Source: Pullilachnospira sp963929535 (GTDB taxonomy: Bacteria; Bacillota; Clostridia; Lachnospirales; Lachnospiraceae). Taken from it: a stretch of 64,000 nucleotides of DNA. The notes under the pieces were generated by a model, which saw nothing but the letters and a program-made list of their open reading frames with translations, made no database searches and was not told the DNA's origin. The stretch is taken from positions 62,001 to 126,000 of the forward strand of contig CAWVIZ010000003.1 of NCBI GenBank assembly GCA_963929535.1, read 5' to 3'. Both the position numbers and the translations under genes were made by a program. This document shows positions 1 through 7,761 of this stretch, piece by piece. Position 1 is the first letter of the stretch. Each line of letters begins with the position of its first letter.

Positions 1-548
1 TAGTCAATATCTGCTCTCAGTGTCTGAAGAGGAATATTTCCCTCGCTGTAGAACTCTGTACGAGCCATATCCGCTCCGCCCAGACGTCCGGATACGGAAG
101 TTTTGATTCCTTTTGCTCCTGCCTTCATGGTTCTCTGCATGGTGGACTTCATAGCACGGCGGAAGGAGATACGGTTCTCCAGCTGAAGCGCGATGTTCTC
201 TGCCACCAGCTGAGCGTCTCTGTCGGGTCTCTTTACTTCCTTGATGTCCACGATCAGCTTTTTATCTGTAAATTTCTGCAGCTCTTTCTTGGTCTTCTCG
301 ATCTCAGCGCCGCCTTTTCCGATCACAACGCCCGGTTTTGCAGTGTAGATGGTGATCTTTACACGCTCGGAAGCTCTTTCGATCTCAATTTTGGAAATAC
401 CTGCGCTGTATAATTTCTTTTTCAAGAACTTTCTGATGTTGTAGTCCTCAACCAGGTTGTCTGCAAAATCTTTTTCTGCATACCACTTGGAATCCCAGTC
501 TTTGATGATTCCAACTCTAAGTCCATGCGGGTTTACTTTCTGTCCCAT
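1..548 (-). CDS. rpsC: 30S ribosomal protein S3 (C-terminus outside window)
   Basis: S3 lies in the head of the small ribosomal subunit at the mRNA entry channel. The N-terminus reads MGQKVNPHGLRVG, the standard S3 start, and is followed by the KH domain with its VIGKGG loop. The gene runs off the left edge, so about 180 codons are present. The start at 548 has AAGGAGG a few bases upstream. It follows rplV by 14 bases and is the last visible gene of the S10 operon, transcribed leftwards. Confidence 0.97.
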   Translation of the reverse strand, partial: MGQKVNPHGLRVGIIKDWDSKWYAEKDFADNLVEDYNIRKFLKKKLYSAGISKIEIERASERVKITIYTAKPGVVIGKGGAEIEKTKKELQKFTDKKLIVDIKEVKRPDRDAQLVAENIALQLENRISFRRAMKSTMQRTMKAGAKGIKTSVSGRLGGADMARTEFYSEGNIPLQTLRADID

Positions 549-562
549 GATTACCCTCCTTA

Positions 563-949
563 TTATCTTTCATCTAACACGATAGAGATATGACTTGTTC
601 TTTTCTCAATTCTATATGCTCTACCCTGAGCTCTCGGTCTGATTCTCTTCATTGTCGGTGCTTTGTTGGCGTAGCACTCAGCAACGTACAGATTCTCAGC
701 GTTCATGCCGTTGTTGTTCTCGGCATTGGCCACTGCAGACTCCAGCAGCTTTTTGATAACGCTGGAAGCGTATCTGGGGTTATATGTCAGGATACCCAGA
801 GCCGTCTGAACATCCTTTCCGCGGATCACATCCAGTACATAACAAGCTTTCTGTACAGACATTCTTGCGTAGGATAATTTAGCGGACGGTCTGGTATCTT
901 TATTAGCATTTCTTGCTCTTTTAATCTGGCTTCTATGTCCTTTTGCCAT
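563..949 (-). CDS. rplV: 50S ribosomal protein L22
   Basis: L22 binds 23S rRNA and lines the peptide exit tunnel. The 128-residue product has the usual core (LSYARMSVQKACYVLDVIRG) and the C-terminal hairpin region with PRAQGRAYRIEKRTSHI, which reaches into the tunnel. About 17 residues before the conserved start of the domain (MAKGHRSQIKRARN) form the short basic extension common in Clostridia. Its place between rpsS and rpsC is the normal S10-operon order. Confidence 0.97.
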   Translation of the reverse strand: MAKGHRSQIKRARNANKDTRPSAKLSYARMSVQKACYVLDVIRGKDVQTALGILTYNPRYASSVIKKLLESAVANAENNNGMNAENLYVAECYANKAPTMKRIRPRAQGRAYRIEKRTSHISIVLDER

Positions 950-986
950 GACTAAAGTCCTCCTTTCAAGATTAGGGCTTGCCTAA

Positions 987-1268
987 TTAACGAACACCTG
1001 ATTTTTTCTCGTCTTTTCCATGACCTCTGTAGGTTCTGGTGGCAACAAACTCTCCCAGCTTGTGGCCTACCATATCCTCAGTGATATATACCGGAACATG
1101 CTTTCTTCCATCATGAACAGCAATGGTGTGTCCCACGAAGGAAGGGAAAATAGTGGAACGACGGGACCAGGTTTTAATAACTGTCTTATCTCCTGCAGCA
1201 TTCATAGCATCAACTTTTTTCAGTAAGCTTGCGTCTGCAAAAGGTCCTTTTTTCAGTGAACGAGCCAT
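987..1268 (-). CDS. rpsS: 30S ribosomal protein S19
   Basis: S19 sits in the head of the 30S subunit near the A site. The 93-residue protein starts MARSLKKGPFAD and carries the conserved WSRRSTIFPSFVGHTIAVHDGR block. Length and motifs are typical. It lies 14 bases after rplB and 37 bases before rplV, with GGAGG ahead of its ATG. Confidence 0.97.
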   Translation of the reverse strand: MARSLKKGPFADASLLKKVDAMNAAGDKTVIKTWSRRSTIFPSFVGHTIAVHDGRKHVPVYITEDMVGHKLGEFVATRTYRGHGKDEKKSGVR

Positions 1269-1282
1269 TCGCGTAACCTCCT

Positions 1283-2128
1283 TTATTTCGCTAACGTTTT
1301 ACCGTCTCTTCTTCTTACGATATACTTATTGGACTGTTTGTTTTTCTTTCTGGTCTTCAGGCCAAGAGCAGGTTTGCCCCAGGGTGTGCACGGACCCGGA
1401 CGGCCGATACCGGTCTTACCTTCACCACCACCGTGGGGATGGTCGTTGGGGTTCATAACAGAACCGCGGACAGTCGGGCGGATACCCATGTGACGCTTCC
1501 GTCCTGCCTTACCGATTACTACCAGGTTGTGCTCTCCGTTTCCTACCACACCGATGGAAGCGCGGCAGTCGATGGGAACCATTCTCATCTCGCCTGAAGG
1601 CAGTCTCAAGGTCGCGAACTTGCCTTCTTTAGCCATTAACTGAGCTCCGTTTCCAGCGGAACGAACCAGCTGGCCGCCCTTTCCGGGATGAAGCTCTACA
1701 TTGTGGATCATAGTACCAACGGGGACTGCGGACAGAGGCAGGCAGTTTCCAGGTCTTACCTCGGCATGCTCGCCGTTCATAACCTTCATGCCTACTTTCA
1801 GTCCTTCCGGTGCCAGAATATATGCTTTCTCACCGTCTGCATAAGTGATCAGGGCGATATTTGCTGTTCTGTTGGGATCGTACTCGATGGACTTTACGGT
1901 TGCGGGAATATCATCTTTTCTTCTCTTGAAGTCGATGATTCTGTATTTTCTTCTGCTTCCGCCTCCGCGGTGTCTTACAGTGATCTTACCCTGATTGTTG
2001 CGTCCGGAGTTCTTCTTCAGAGATACCACCAGGGATTTCTCCGGAGTAGTCTTTGTGATCTCAGTGAAATCCAGATTGCTCATGTGTCTTCTGGACGGTG
2101 TATATGGGCTGTATGTCTTAATTCCCAT
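1283..2128 (-). CDS. rplB: 50S ribosomal protein L2
   Basis: L2 is needed for subunit joining and peptidyl transferase function. The 281-residue protein starts MGIKTYSPYTPSRR and has the conserved C-terminal GGGEGKTGIGRP segment that reaches the peptidyl transferase centre. The frame stays open six codons further upstream, but the ATG at 2128 has AAAGGAG at the right distance and matches the family start. The gap of 161 bases to rplW is unusually long for this operon and holds nested inverted repeats, described separately. Confidence 0.97.
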   Translation of the reverse strand: MGIKTYSPYTPSRRHMSNLDFTEITKTTPEKSLVVSLKKNSGRNNQGKITVRHRGGGSRRKYRIIDFKRRKDDIPATVKSIEYDPNRTANIALITYADGEKAYILAPEGLKVGMKVMNGEHAEVRPGNCLPLSAVPVGTMIHNVELHPGKGGQLVRSAGNGAQLMAKEGKFATLRLPSGEMRMVPIDCRASIGVVGNGEHNLVVIGKAGRKRHMGIRPTVRGSVMNPNDHPHGGGEGKTGIGRPGPCTPWGKPALGLKTRKKNKQSNKYIVRRRDGKTLAK

Positions 2129-2205
2129 TGTTATTTCTCCTTTCAATTAGCGATAGTCAGAACGGGAGGGATCCCGTTCAAGCCTTGCGGCTTTTTCCGC
2201 TTACC

Positions 2206-2277
2206 GGCGGCCGTCCGGCAGATTCCTCCTGCCGAAGCCCGGCACTTCCGGGATACAGGACACGCCTGCTGGCCGCC
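2206..2277 (-). other. Three-way-junction-like inverted repeats between rplW and rplB
   Basis: GGCGGCC at 2206-2212 pairs with GGCCGCC at 2271-2277. Inside are two hairpins, CGGCAG/CTGCCG and CCCGG/CCGGG. AACGGG/CCCGTT at 2161-2178 forms a further hairpin beside it. The block would be transcribed as spacer RNA inside the S10 operon. It has no poly-U tract, so it does not look like a terminator. It could be an RNA-processing or stability element, or an old palindromic insertion. Confidence 0.5.
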
Positions 2278-2289
2278 TGCCGGGACATT

Positions 2290-2589
2290 TTACAGGCCCT
2301 CGAAGATCTCGATGTCCTTGCTGTCCTCGGTCAGTGTTACGATTGCTTTTTTGGTCTTGGCTGTCTTGCCCACTGTATAGCCACGGCGTTTTTTCTTTCC
2401 GTCCATGTTCAGTGTGTTTACATTCTTAACCTTTGTTCCTTCGAACATCTTCTCAACAGCCTCTTTTACCATAGCCTTGTTGGCTTCCGGATGTACCAGG
2501 AAGGTATACTTTTTCTCGCTCATAGCGTTCATGCTCTTCTCAGTTACTACCGGTTTAAGGATTACATCATAATATTGAACGTTAGCCAT
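2290..2589 (-). CDS. rplW: 50S ribosomal protein L23
   Basis: L23 lies at the tunnel exit and is the docking site for trigger factor and SRP. The 99-residue product has the family core (VVTEKSMN, YTFLVHPEANK, a basic KKKRRGYTVGKT loop). Its ATG overlaps the rplD stop by one base (TAATG), so translation is probably coupled. Confidence 0.97.
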   Translation of the reverse strand: MANVQYYDVILKPVVTEKSMNAMSEKKYTFLVHPEANKAMVKEAVEKMFEGTKVKNVNTLNMDGKKKRRGYTVGKTAKTKKAIVTLTEDSKDIEIFEGL

Positions 2590-3203
2590 TATGCGTATAC
2601 CTCCTCGATATTAGCAACAGCCGCCTTATCCAGAACAACTGTGTTGTACTTCAGGATGTCGAATACATTCAGAGTGTTTACGGATGTGGTGATCACATCA
2701 GGAATATTCTTTGCGGAAATGATCACATTCTCGTTCTCCGTAACTACCATTGCCTTCTCAACCTTCAGGTTGTTCAGCACGTTCTTCATATCCTTGGTCT
2801 TGATAGCGTCTAATTTCAGCTCATCCAGAACCACCAGCTTGTTCTCCTGAACACGGCTGGTCAGCGCGGACTTCAGAGCCAGTCTTCTTTCCTTCTTGTT
2901 CATCTTAAAGGAATAATCTCTGGGAACGGGAGCGAATACAACTCCGCCGCCTGTCCACTGGGGAGCTCTGGTAGATCCCTGTCTTGCATGACCGGTTCCT
3001 TTCTGTCTCCAGGGCTTTCTTCCTCCTCCGCTTACTTCAGAGCGGGTTTTTGCCTTCTGAGTTCCCTGACGTTTATTTGCCAGCTGACGCACAACTGCCA
3101 GATGCACCAGGTGCTCGTTCACTTCTACGCCGAACACTGCATCGTTCAGTTCCAGTGTGCCAACTTCTTTGCCTTCCATATTGTATACAGATACGCTTGA
3201 CAT
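2589..3203 (-). CDS. rplD: 50S ribosomal protein L4
   Basis: L4 binds 23S rRNA and forms part of the exit-tunnel constriction. The 204-residue protein has the long basic loop with the conserved RSEVSGGGRKPWRQKGTG segment. In some bacteria L4 also represses its own operon by binding the S10 leader; whether that happens here cannot be told from the sequence. The gene overlaps rplW by one base and lies 59 bases after rplC. Confidence 0.97.
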   Translation of the reverse strand: MSSVSVYNMEGKEVGTLELNDAVFGVEVNEHLVHLAVVRQLANKRQGTQKAKTRSEVSGGGRKPWRQKGTGHARQGSTRAPQWTGGGVVFAPVPRDYSFKMNKKERRLALKSALTSRVQENKLVVLDELKLDAIKTKDMKNVLNNLKVEKAMVVTENENVIISAKNIPDVITTSVNTLNVFDILKYNTVVLDKAAVANIEEVYA

Positions 3204-3262
3204 CTGTGTGTTCCTCCTTTCAGAATTCAGCCTTGCGGCATCGGGTCCGATTTCCCGTCAAA

Positions 3263-3898
3263 TTACTTTCCGGACTTTACAGTCTCTCTGATGGTTACTA
3301 AAGATTTCTTCGGACCTGGTACTGCGCCTTTTACCAGCAGCAGATTGTTCTCGGTGTCTACCTTTACGATCTCCAGATTCTGCACAGTCACCTGAACATG
3401 GCCCATGTGACCCGGCATCTTCTTGCCCTTGAATACGTGGCTGGGATCGGAAGAAGCTCCGTTGGAACCTGCGTGGCGATGGTACTTGGAACCGTGAGCC
3501 ATAGGTCCTCTGCTCTGTCCGTGTCTCTTGATCGCGCCCTGGAATCCCTTACCTTTGGAGATTGCGGTGGCATCTACCTTGTCTCCTGCGGCGAAGATAT
3601 CCGCTTTGATCTCCTGTCCCAGTTCATAGCTTGCGGAATCCTCCAGCTTGAACTCACGAACAAATCTCTTATAGGAAACGCCTGCCTTGTCAAACTGTCC
3701 TTTCATCGGCTTGTTGACCAGTTTTTCTCTCTTGTCAACAAAACCAACCTGTACTGCGCTGTAGCCGTCGTTCTCCTCAGTCTTTACCTGTGTCACCACA
3801 CAGGGGCCGGCCTGCAATACAGTTACCGGAGTAAGCACTCCGTCTTCGTTGAAAATCTGAGTCATTCCAACTTTTGTAGCTAAGATTGCTTTCTTCAT
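3263..3898 (-). CDS. rplC: 50S ribosomal protein L3
   Basis: L3 is an early assembly protein of the large subunit whose loop reaches the peptidyl transferase centre. The 211-residue product starts MKKAILATKVGMTQIF and carries the loop sequence KGFQGAIKRHGQSRGPMAHG, the region modified by methylation in some bacteria. AGGAGG lies before the ATG. The 133-base gap from rpsJ is longer than usual and contains no gene. Confidence 0.97.
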   Translation of the reverse strand: MKKAILATKVGMTQIFNEDGVLTPVTVLQAGPCVVTQVKTEENDGYSAVQVGFVDKREKLVNKPMKGQFDKAGVSYKRFVREFKLEDSASYELGQEIKADIFAAGDKVDATAISKGKGFQGAIKRHGQSRGPMAHGSKYHRHAGSNGASSDPSHVFKGKKMPGHMGHVQVTVQNLEIVKVDTENNLLLVKGAVPGPKKSLVTIRETVKSGK

Positions 3899-4031
3899 TC
3901 TTTTTTACCTCCTGCTTAATCTACAGCGGAACATCTCATGGATGTTCATCCTAGAACAGTTGATATAAGTGGAATGCAGCTACATTACTTCTATATCAAA
4001 CCCTTCAGGATTGTTTGCCTTTCGATGAAAA

Positions 4032-4349
4032 TTATTTGTTTTTCATCTTGATATCGATGTAAACACCTGCCGGCATCTCCAGTCTTGCCAGAGCATCCAC
4101 AGTCTTCTGTGTCGGCGCGATGATATCGATCAGTCTTTTATGAGTTCTCTGCTCGAACTGCTCTCTGGAATCTTTGTATTTGTGTACGGCACGCAGGATC
4201 GTCACTACCTCTTTCTTTGTGGGCAGCGGCACCGGTCCGCTCACTACAGATCCGTTCTTCTTTACAGTTTCGATGATTTTGCTTGCGGACGCATCTACCA
4301 GCTGGTGATCGTACGCTTTCAGTGTGATTCTCATTACTTGACTTGCCAT
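4032..4349 (-). CDS. rpsJ: 30S ribosomal protein S10 (NusE)
   Basis: S10 is a 30S head protein and also, as NusE, a partner of NusB/NusG in antitermination. The first residues (MASQVMRITLKAYDHQLVDASA) and 105-residue length are canonical. The frame is open for 40 more codons upstream, but that stretch is the structured leader; GGAGGCGAC precedes the ATG at 4349. It is the first gene of the operon. Confidence 0.97.
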   Translation of the reverse strand: MASQVMRITLKAYDHQLVDASASKIIETVKKNGSVVSGPVPLPTKKEVVTILRAVHKYKDSREQFEQRTHKRLIDIIAPTQKTVDALARLEMPAGVYIDIKMKNK

Positions 4350-4386
4350 AAAAAAAGTCGCCTCCTTATTCGTACTTTTACGAGCA

Positions 4387-4490
4387 CGACAAGCGGTGAC
4401 TGTACACTCTTCCGTGTGTGTCCTGCAGACTTCCCACACGGATTCCGCCCTCACAGCGGAACTCTTCAACTTGTATACAGTGACTTGTCG
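4387..4490 (-). promoter_or_regulatory. Structured 5' leader of the S10 operon
   Basis: The transcript starts about 4578, so the leader is about 230 nt. CGACAAG/CTTGTCG (4484-4490 with 4387-4393) closes a domain. Inside it, TCACTGTATAC pairs with GTACAGT, and CCGTGTG pairs with CACACGG. The domain ends about 40 nt before the rpsJ start. Ribosomal-protein operons often carry such autoregulatory leaders, so a role in S10-operon control is inferred. I could not assign it to a named leader family. Confidence 0.5.
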
Positions 4491-4584
4491 CCAGTTTCAT
4501 AACTTGACATTCGCTCCACGGAAAACCTGCAACAAAAGTGCAGCAACCTCGCGCTTCATCGCTATCAATGTCACAACATCTAGG

Positions 4585-4613
4585 AGTATACAGGATTTTA
4601 CAGGGGATTTCAA
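4585..4613 (-). promoter_or_regulatory. Sigma-A promoter of the S10 operon
   Basis: On the minus strand TTGAAA (4608-4613) is followed by a 17-base spacer and TATACT (4585-4590). Transcription would start near 4578. A MITE copy begins 30 bp upstream of the -35 box. Confidence 0.75.
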
Positions 4614-4642
4614 CCCCTTTTTAACAAAAATTGCATTTTTTT

Positions 4643-4785
4643 GTTACAGTTCAGCCTTCAACTGTCCCGCGAGGTGTCCCGCTGCATTTGCAGCGGGATC
4701 CCGAGACCTGCGGGCGCCAGGCTGCGCGAAACGCAGCCTGTGTGCATGCATTTGTAACAGTGAAGCCGGAAGGCTGAACTGTTAC
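4643..4785. mobile_element. MITE-like palindromic element, copy 1 (143 bp)
   Basis: The ends are inverted copies of GTWACAGTTCAGCCTTC. The element is flanked by exact 8-bp direct repeats (A followed by seven T) at 4635-4642 and 4786-4793. Internal hairpins: CCCGCTGC/GCAGCGGG, GGCTGCG/CGCAGCC, and an end hairpin closed by GTAACAGT/ACTGTTAC with an AGCC/GGCT inner stem and GGAA loop. It codes for nothing. It lies just upstream of the S10 promoter. It is nearly identical to the copy at 42041, apart from an inverted hairpin loop. Confidence 0.85.
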
Positions 4786-4992
4786 ATTTTTTTCCGTACA
4801 ATCCGCCCATGAAGCTACGGCCGAAAGCTGCACCTTCTGCGGACAGCCGGCTTTACCGGCGGGGCCGGAGCCTGATGGCCGGATTCCTCCCACTTTTTCT
4901 CCCATCCGTAAAATTCCTGAGCAGGATGCGCCCCCTCCATGCAGAAACCCCGGAGATCCTTTTGGTATCCCCGGGGCATTCGCCGTTTCTTC

Positions 4993-5997
4993 TTATAATA
5001 TATCGGAGTAGTCGATGATGGTCACACCGCTGATCTCGTCCTCTTTTACCTCCGGCTCATCGCCTTCCGCTCTGGCCTTCCTGAGAAGCTCCTCCTTGGT
5101 GCGCACCGGCATAGCCGGCTTCCAGGATCCATCGCCATCTTCCTGATCCTCTTCCAGGACTGTCTTCAGGCTCTCCGGGGATCCCTCTGCCTCCTCCCGG
5201 GAGATATCACTCATAAAAGCCGCCACATCCGAGGCCAGGCTGCTCTCGGTCTCCTCAAACAGATCCTTGCCAACTCCGGAGGTCTCCTCCTCCGTCTCTG
5301 CTTCCTGGACAACAGGCTTCCGTTTCTTTTTCACCGGCTCCGCGATCCGGATTTCTTCCTCTTCCTCCTGGTCAGAAGCTCTGGCTGCTTTTCTTGCCTT
5401 CTTTTCTTTTTTCCTGGCGGCCTTTCTCTCCTGTCTGGCTTCCCTGCGGCTTAAGGCTGCAGACTCTTCTTCTTCATCCTCGTCTTCGGTGTCTTCCAGC
5501 TGCGCTTCCTCTTCATCCTCATCCTCGTCTTCATCTTTTTTCCAGATCTCCGCCAGAATAAACAGGATGATCACAAATACCACCGCCAGGCCTACCACGA
5601 TCAATCCCTCTGTGGTTCTCAGCGCCATGGAGGCATATCCGATAAAGGGAACGGTGATCAGTACCTTTTCCACCGGAGAAGTAAGCTGTGTTTCCCGGGT
5701 CTGACCGTCTGTGCTTCTGGTATCCTCCAGAGTATATGTCTCGCCGCTGATCCCCTGTACCTGGTATACATACCGGCTGCCGTCCTGAACCACCAGGATA
5801 TTATCGCCGGTGGAAAGCTCCTCCGCATCCACTTCCTGCGCATAAGTCACAGAACCTCTGGGCAGATTGGTATCCATATTCACATCATCCACCACCACCA
5901 TGGGCACACCGGCGAAGGAAGGGATCAACAGAGCTCCCGCCACAAGGATCGCGCAGATCAGGATGATGTTCACGATGATCTTCAAAAATCTTGACAT
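4993..5997 (-). CDS. S26 (SipW-type) signal-peptidase-like membrane protein, nucleophile apparently absent
   Basis: The 334-residue protein has an N-terminal membrane segment (about 7-28), an extracytoplasmic domain resembling SipW-type S26 signal peptidases (MDTNLPRGSVTYAQE, then STGDNILVV and ITVPFIGYASM), a second membrane segment (about 130-150) and a long cytoplasmic tail rich in Glu/Asp and Lys/Arg, probably coiled or disordered. Active relatives have SGSM at the catalytic Ser; here that position reads DDVNMD, so I infer it is not a peptidase. GGAG lies 8 bases before the ATG. Its function is unknown; it may be a membrane scaffold. Confidence 0.6.
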   Translation of the reverse strand: MSRFLKIIVNIILICAILVAGALLIPSFAGVPMVVVDDVNMDTNLPRGSVTYAQEVDAEELSTGDNILVVQDGSRYVYQVQGISGETYTLEDTRSTDGQTRETQLTSPVEKVLITVPFIGYASMALRTTEGLIVVGLAVVFVIILFILAEIWKKDEDEDEDEEEAQLEDTEDEDEEEESAALSRREARQERKAARKKEKKARKAARASDQEEEEEIRIAEPVKKKRKPVVQEAETEEETSGVGKDLFEETESSLASDVAAFMSDISREEAEGSPESLKTVLEEDQEDGDGSWKPAMPVRTKEELLRKARAEGDEPEVKEDEISGVTIIDYSDIL

Positions 5998-6195
5998 GTC
6001 CTACTCTCCTCATCTTTTACATTATCTAAGGCAACCCCTCAGCCCGTCTCTGTCCCCATGCGCGCTGTCTGCCGCCGCGCATGCTCAGTCTTCACTGAGA
6101 CGCGGACCATCCTGCATACACAGCGGTATCTCCGGTACTGCATGCCCGCAGTATAAAGGCCAGAAAGCTGAGCTGCTGCTATCTAAGCAGTTTTT

Positions 6196-6371
6196 GTAAC
6201 AGTTCCGTCTTCCGGCTTTACTGCCGCAAATACACGCGCACGGACCGCAGCCCCATATACCCGGGATTCCGCTGCGGACGCAGCAGGATCTGCACTCCGT
6301 TCCCCCAAGGGCCGATCATGTGCCGCCGGCACACAGCGGCCTTGCGGGACAGCGGAAAGCTGAACTGTCAC
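6196..6371. mobile_element. MITE-like palindromic element, copy 2 (176 bp)
   Basis: This copy starts GTAACAGTTCCGTCTTCCGG and ends with AGCTGAACTGTCAC. Flanks are CAGTTTTT (6188-6195) and CAGATTTT (6372-6379), seven of eight bases equal. It contains the GTGCCGCCGGCAC hairpin module of the longer copies. It is more diverged than copies 1 and 5. The sequence at 6060-6180 ends in AGCTGAGCTGCTGC and may be an older remnant. Otherwise nothing but the GNAT promoter is seen between 5998 and 6544. Confidence 0.75.
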
Positions 6372-6452
6372 CAGATTTTAAACCTATTATATCCGTTTTC
6401 CTCCCCTTCTGCAACCTGTTTTAAAAAATGACAGAGTTTTTTCATTTTTTCA

Positions 6453-6481
6453 TTGAATCCGATCTTTTTCTTTATTATAAT
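6453..6481 (+). promoter_or_regulatory. Sigma-A promoter of the GNAT gene
   Basis: TTGAAT (6453-6458), 17-base spacer, TATAAT (6476-6481). The ATG of the only plus-strand gene is about 57 bases after the predicted start site. Confidence 0.7.
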
Positions 6482-6544
6482 GTGATGATGCAAGTGTAAC
6501 AGTACAATCACCGCTGTTGATCATCTAATCCGGGAGGCGATACC

Positions 6545-7330
6545 ATGCACGCAACCATCAAAATGATCGAAGATTTTTCCCTGAACGCCTGGCCGTCCCA
6601 TCAGATCCAGCTCTATGACGGCTGGCTGCTGAGGTTTTCCTATTTCTACACCCACCGTACCAACAGTGTGGAACAGCTGGGCCCTTCCTCCATTCCCGTG
6701 GAAGAAAAGATCCGGTACTGTGAGGAGGCTTACCGCCGCTGGGGAACTCCTGCCATCTTCAAGATCACACCCCTTCTGGATCCGGGTTTTGAGGACCGGT
6801 TAATAAAAAGGGATTATATGATCCAGCACATCACGGAGGTGATGCTTCTGGATTATTCCCGTTACCGTCCCGATGCCGGGGAAGTCCCCGTACATCTGGA
6901 GCACACGATCAACGATCGCTGGATCAACAGTCTCTTTGCCCTGAAAGGGACTACCAATGCTATCCACCGTCAGATCGTCCCCTCCATGTACCGGGCGATT
7001 CCCATGGAAACTCTGTCGGCCTCTGTAACCAATTCCAGAGGACAGATCATTGCCATCGGTATGGGTATCCTGGACCGGGATTATATCGGCATCTATGCCA
7101 TACACGTTCATCCCCGCTACCGGGGCAGGGGGCTGGCCCGCTCCATCTGCCGCCGACTTCTGAACGCCGGTCTGGAAAAAGGGCTGGCCGGAGCCTACCT
7201 GCAGGTGGTGGAGGGGAATGTCCCTGCCAAGAATCTTTATACCTCCCTGGGCTTCACCGATTATTACCGTTACTGGTTCCGTGTAAAGGAACTGCAAATG
7301 CAGCCCAAAACCGGTATATCCAGAACCTGA
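6545..7330 (+). CDS. GNAT family N-acetyltransferase
   Basis: The C-terminal half of this 261-residue protein is a GNAT acetyl-CoA-binding domain: IYAIHVHPRYRGRGLARSI contains the R-x-x-G-R-G pyrophosphate loop, followed by LQVVEGNVPAKNLYTSLGF. The N-terminal half (NAWPSHQIQLYDGWLLRFS) resembles the first domain of two-domain GNAT proteins, so it may be a degenerate tandem GNAT. The acceptor is unknown. GGGAGGCG precedes the ATG. It is monocistronic, with its own promoter, and is the only rightward gene in the window. Confidence 0.85.
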   Translation: MHATIKMIEDFSLNAWPSHQIQLYDGWLLRFSYFYTHRTNSVEQLGPSSIPVEEKIRYCEEAYRRWGTPAIFKITPLLDPGFEDRLIKRDYMIQHITEVMLLDYSRYRPDAGEVPVHLEHTINDRWINSLFALKGTTNAIHRQIVPSMYRAIPMETLSASVTNSRGQIIAIGMGILDRDYIGIYAIHVHPRYRGRGLARSICRRLLNAGLEKGLAGAYLQVVEGNVPAKNLYTSLGFTDYYRYWFRVKELQMQPKTGISRT

Positions 7331-7375
7331 CAGCTGCACCGTCACCGTAATATGTTTGCAATCTCATTATTTTGT

Positions 7376-7434
7376 TCCCGCGAGCAACGAGCCAAGCGGA
7401 CATGCGAGCATATCCATTTGGCGACTTCCGCGAG
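7376..7434. repeat. Short dispersed repeat, family 2, copy 1
   Basis: This stretch, from CCCGCGAGCAACGAGCC to CGACTTCCGCGAGG, matches two tandem units at 16412-16472 and 16482-16541. It contains no open frame of note and lies in the GNAT/HPr intergenic region. Confidence 0.6.
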
Positions 7435-7452
7435 GGTTTTTGACTATAGAAG

Positions 7453-7501
7453 CAACAGGAAATGCTCCCGGGGTAATATCTTCCGGGAGCATTTCCTGTT
7501 G
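7453..7501. terminator. Convergent hairpin terminator between GNAT and the crh-like gene
   Basis: A near-perfect 19-bp stem (CAACAGGAAATGCTCCCGG and its complement) surrounds a loop of about 10 bases. It sits between two convergent genes and starts 6 bases from the HPr stop. T-rich sequence follows on the plus strand. A bidirectional role is likely. Confidence 0.7.
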
Positions 7502-7506
7502 TTTCC

Positions 7507-7761
7507 TTATTTATTTGTCAGATATTTTTCAATACTGTTGATCGCCTCTTCTTCATCACTGCCGTCAGCGTACACCGTTACGGATTCGCCGCTGTCCAAT
7601 CCCAGAGTCATCATTCCCATGATGCTTTTCGCATTCACCAGTTTCTGTCCGCTCTCCACCTGGATCTTGCTCTCAAACTGACTGGCAACCTGTACCAGCA
7701 TGGCAACCGGGCGGGCTTCTAAACCATTGGAAATCTGCACGGTAATTGGTCTCTTAATCAT
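7507..7761 (-). CDS. crh: HPr-family protein, Crh-like (Glu at position 15)
   Basis: This 84-residue protein has the HPr fold, with the regulatory serine motif intact (KSIMGMM, Ser46). The phosphocarrier histidine is replaced: the usual GLHARP reads GLEARP. B. subtilis Crh, which also lacks His15 (Gln there) and serves catabolite control and glycolytic regulation instead of sugar transport, sits in the same whiA neighbourhood. I infer a regulatory, non-phosphocarrier role through Ser46. The gene overlaps whiA by 8 bases. Confidence 0.85.
   Translation of the reverse strand: MIKRPITVQISNGLEARPVAMLVQVASQFESKIQVESGQKLVNAKSIMGMMTLGLDSGESVTVYADGSDEEEAINSIEKYLTNK

Noticed and set aside
4651..4905. 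Open frame whose protein resembles one at 41951-42175
   Set aside because: The similarity comes entirely from two copies of the same MITE; there is no ribosome-binding site and the frame crosses palindromes.
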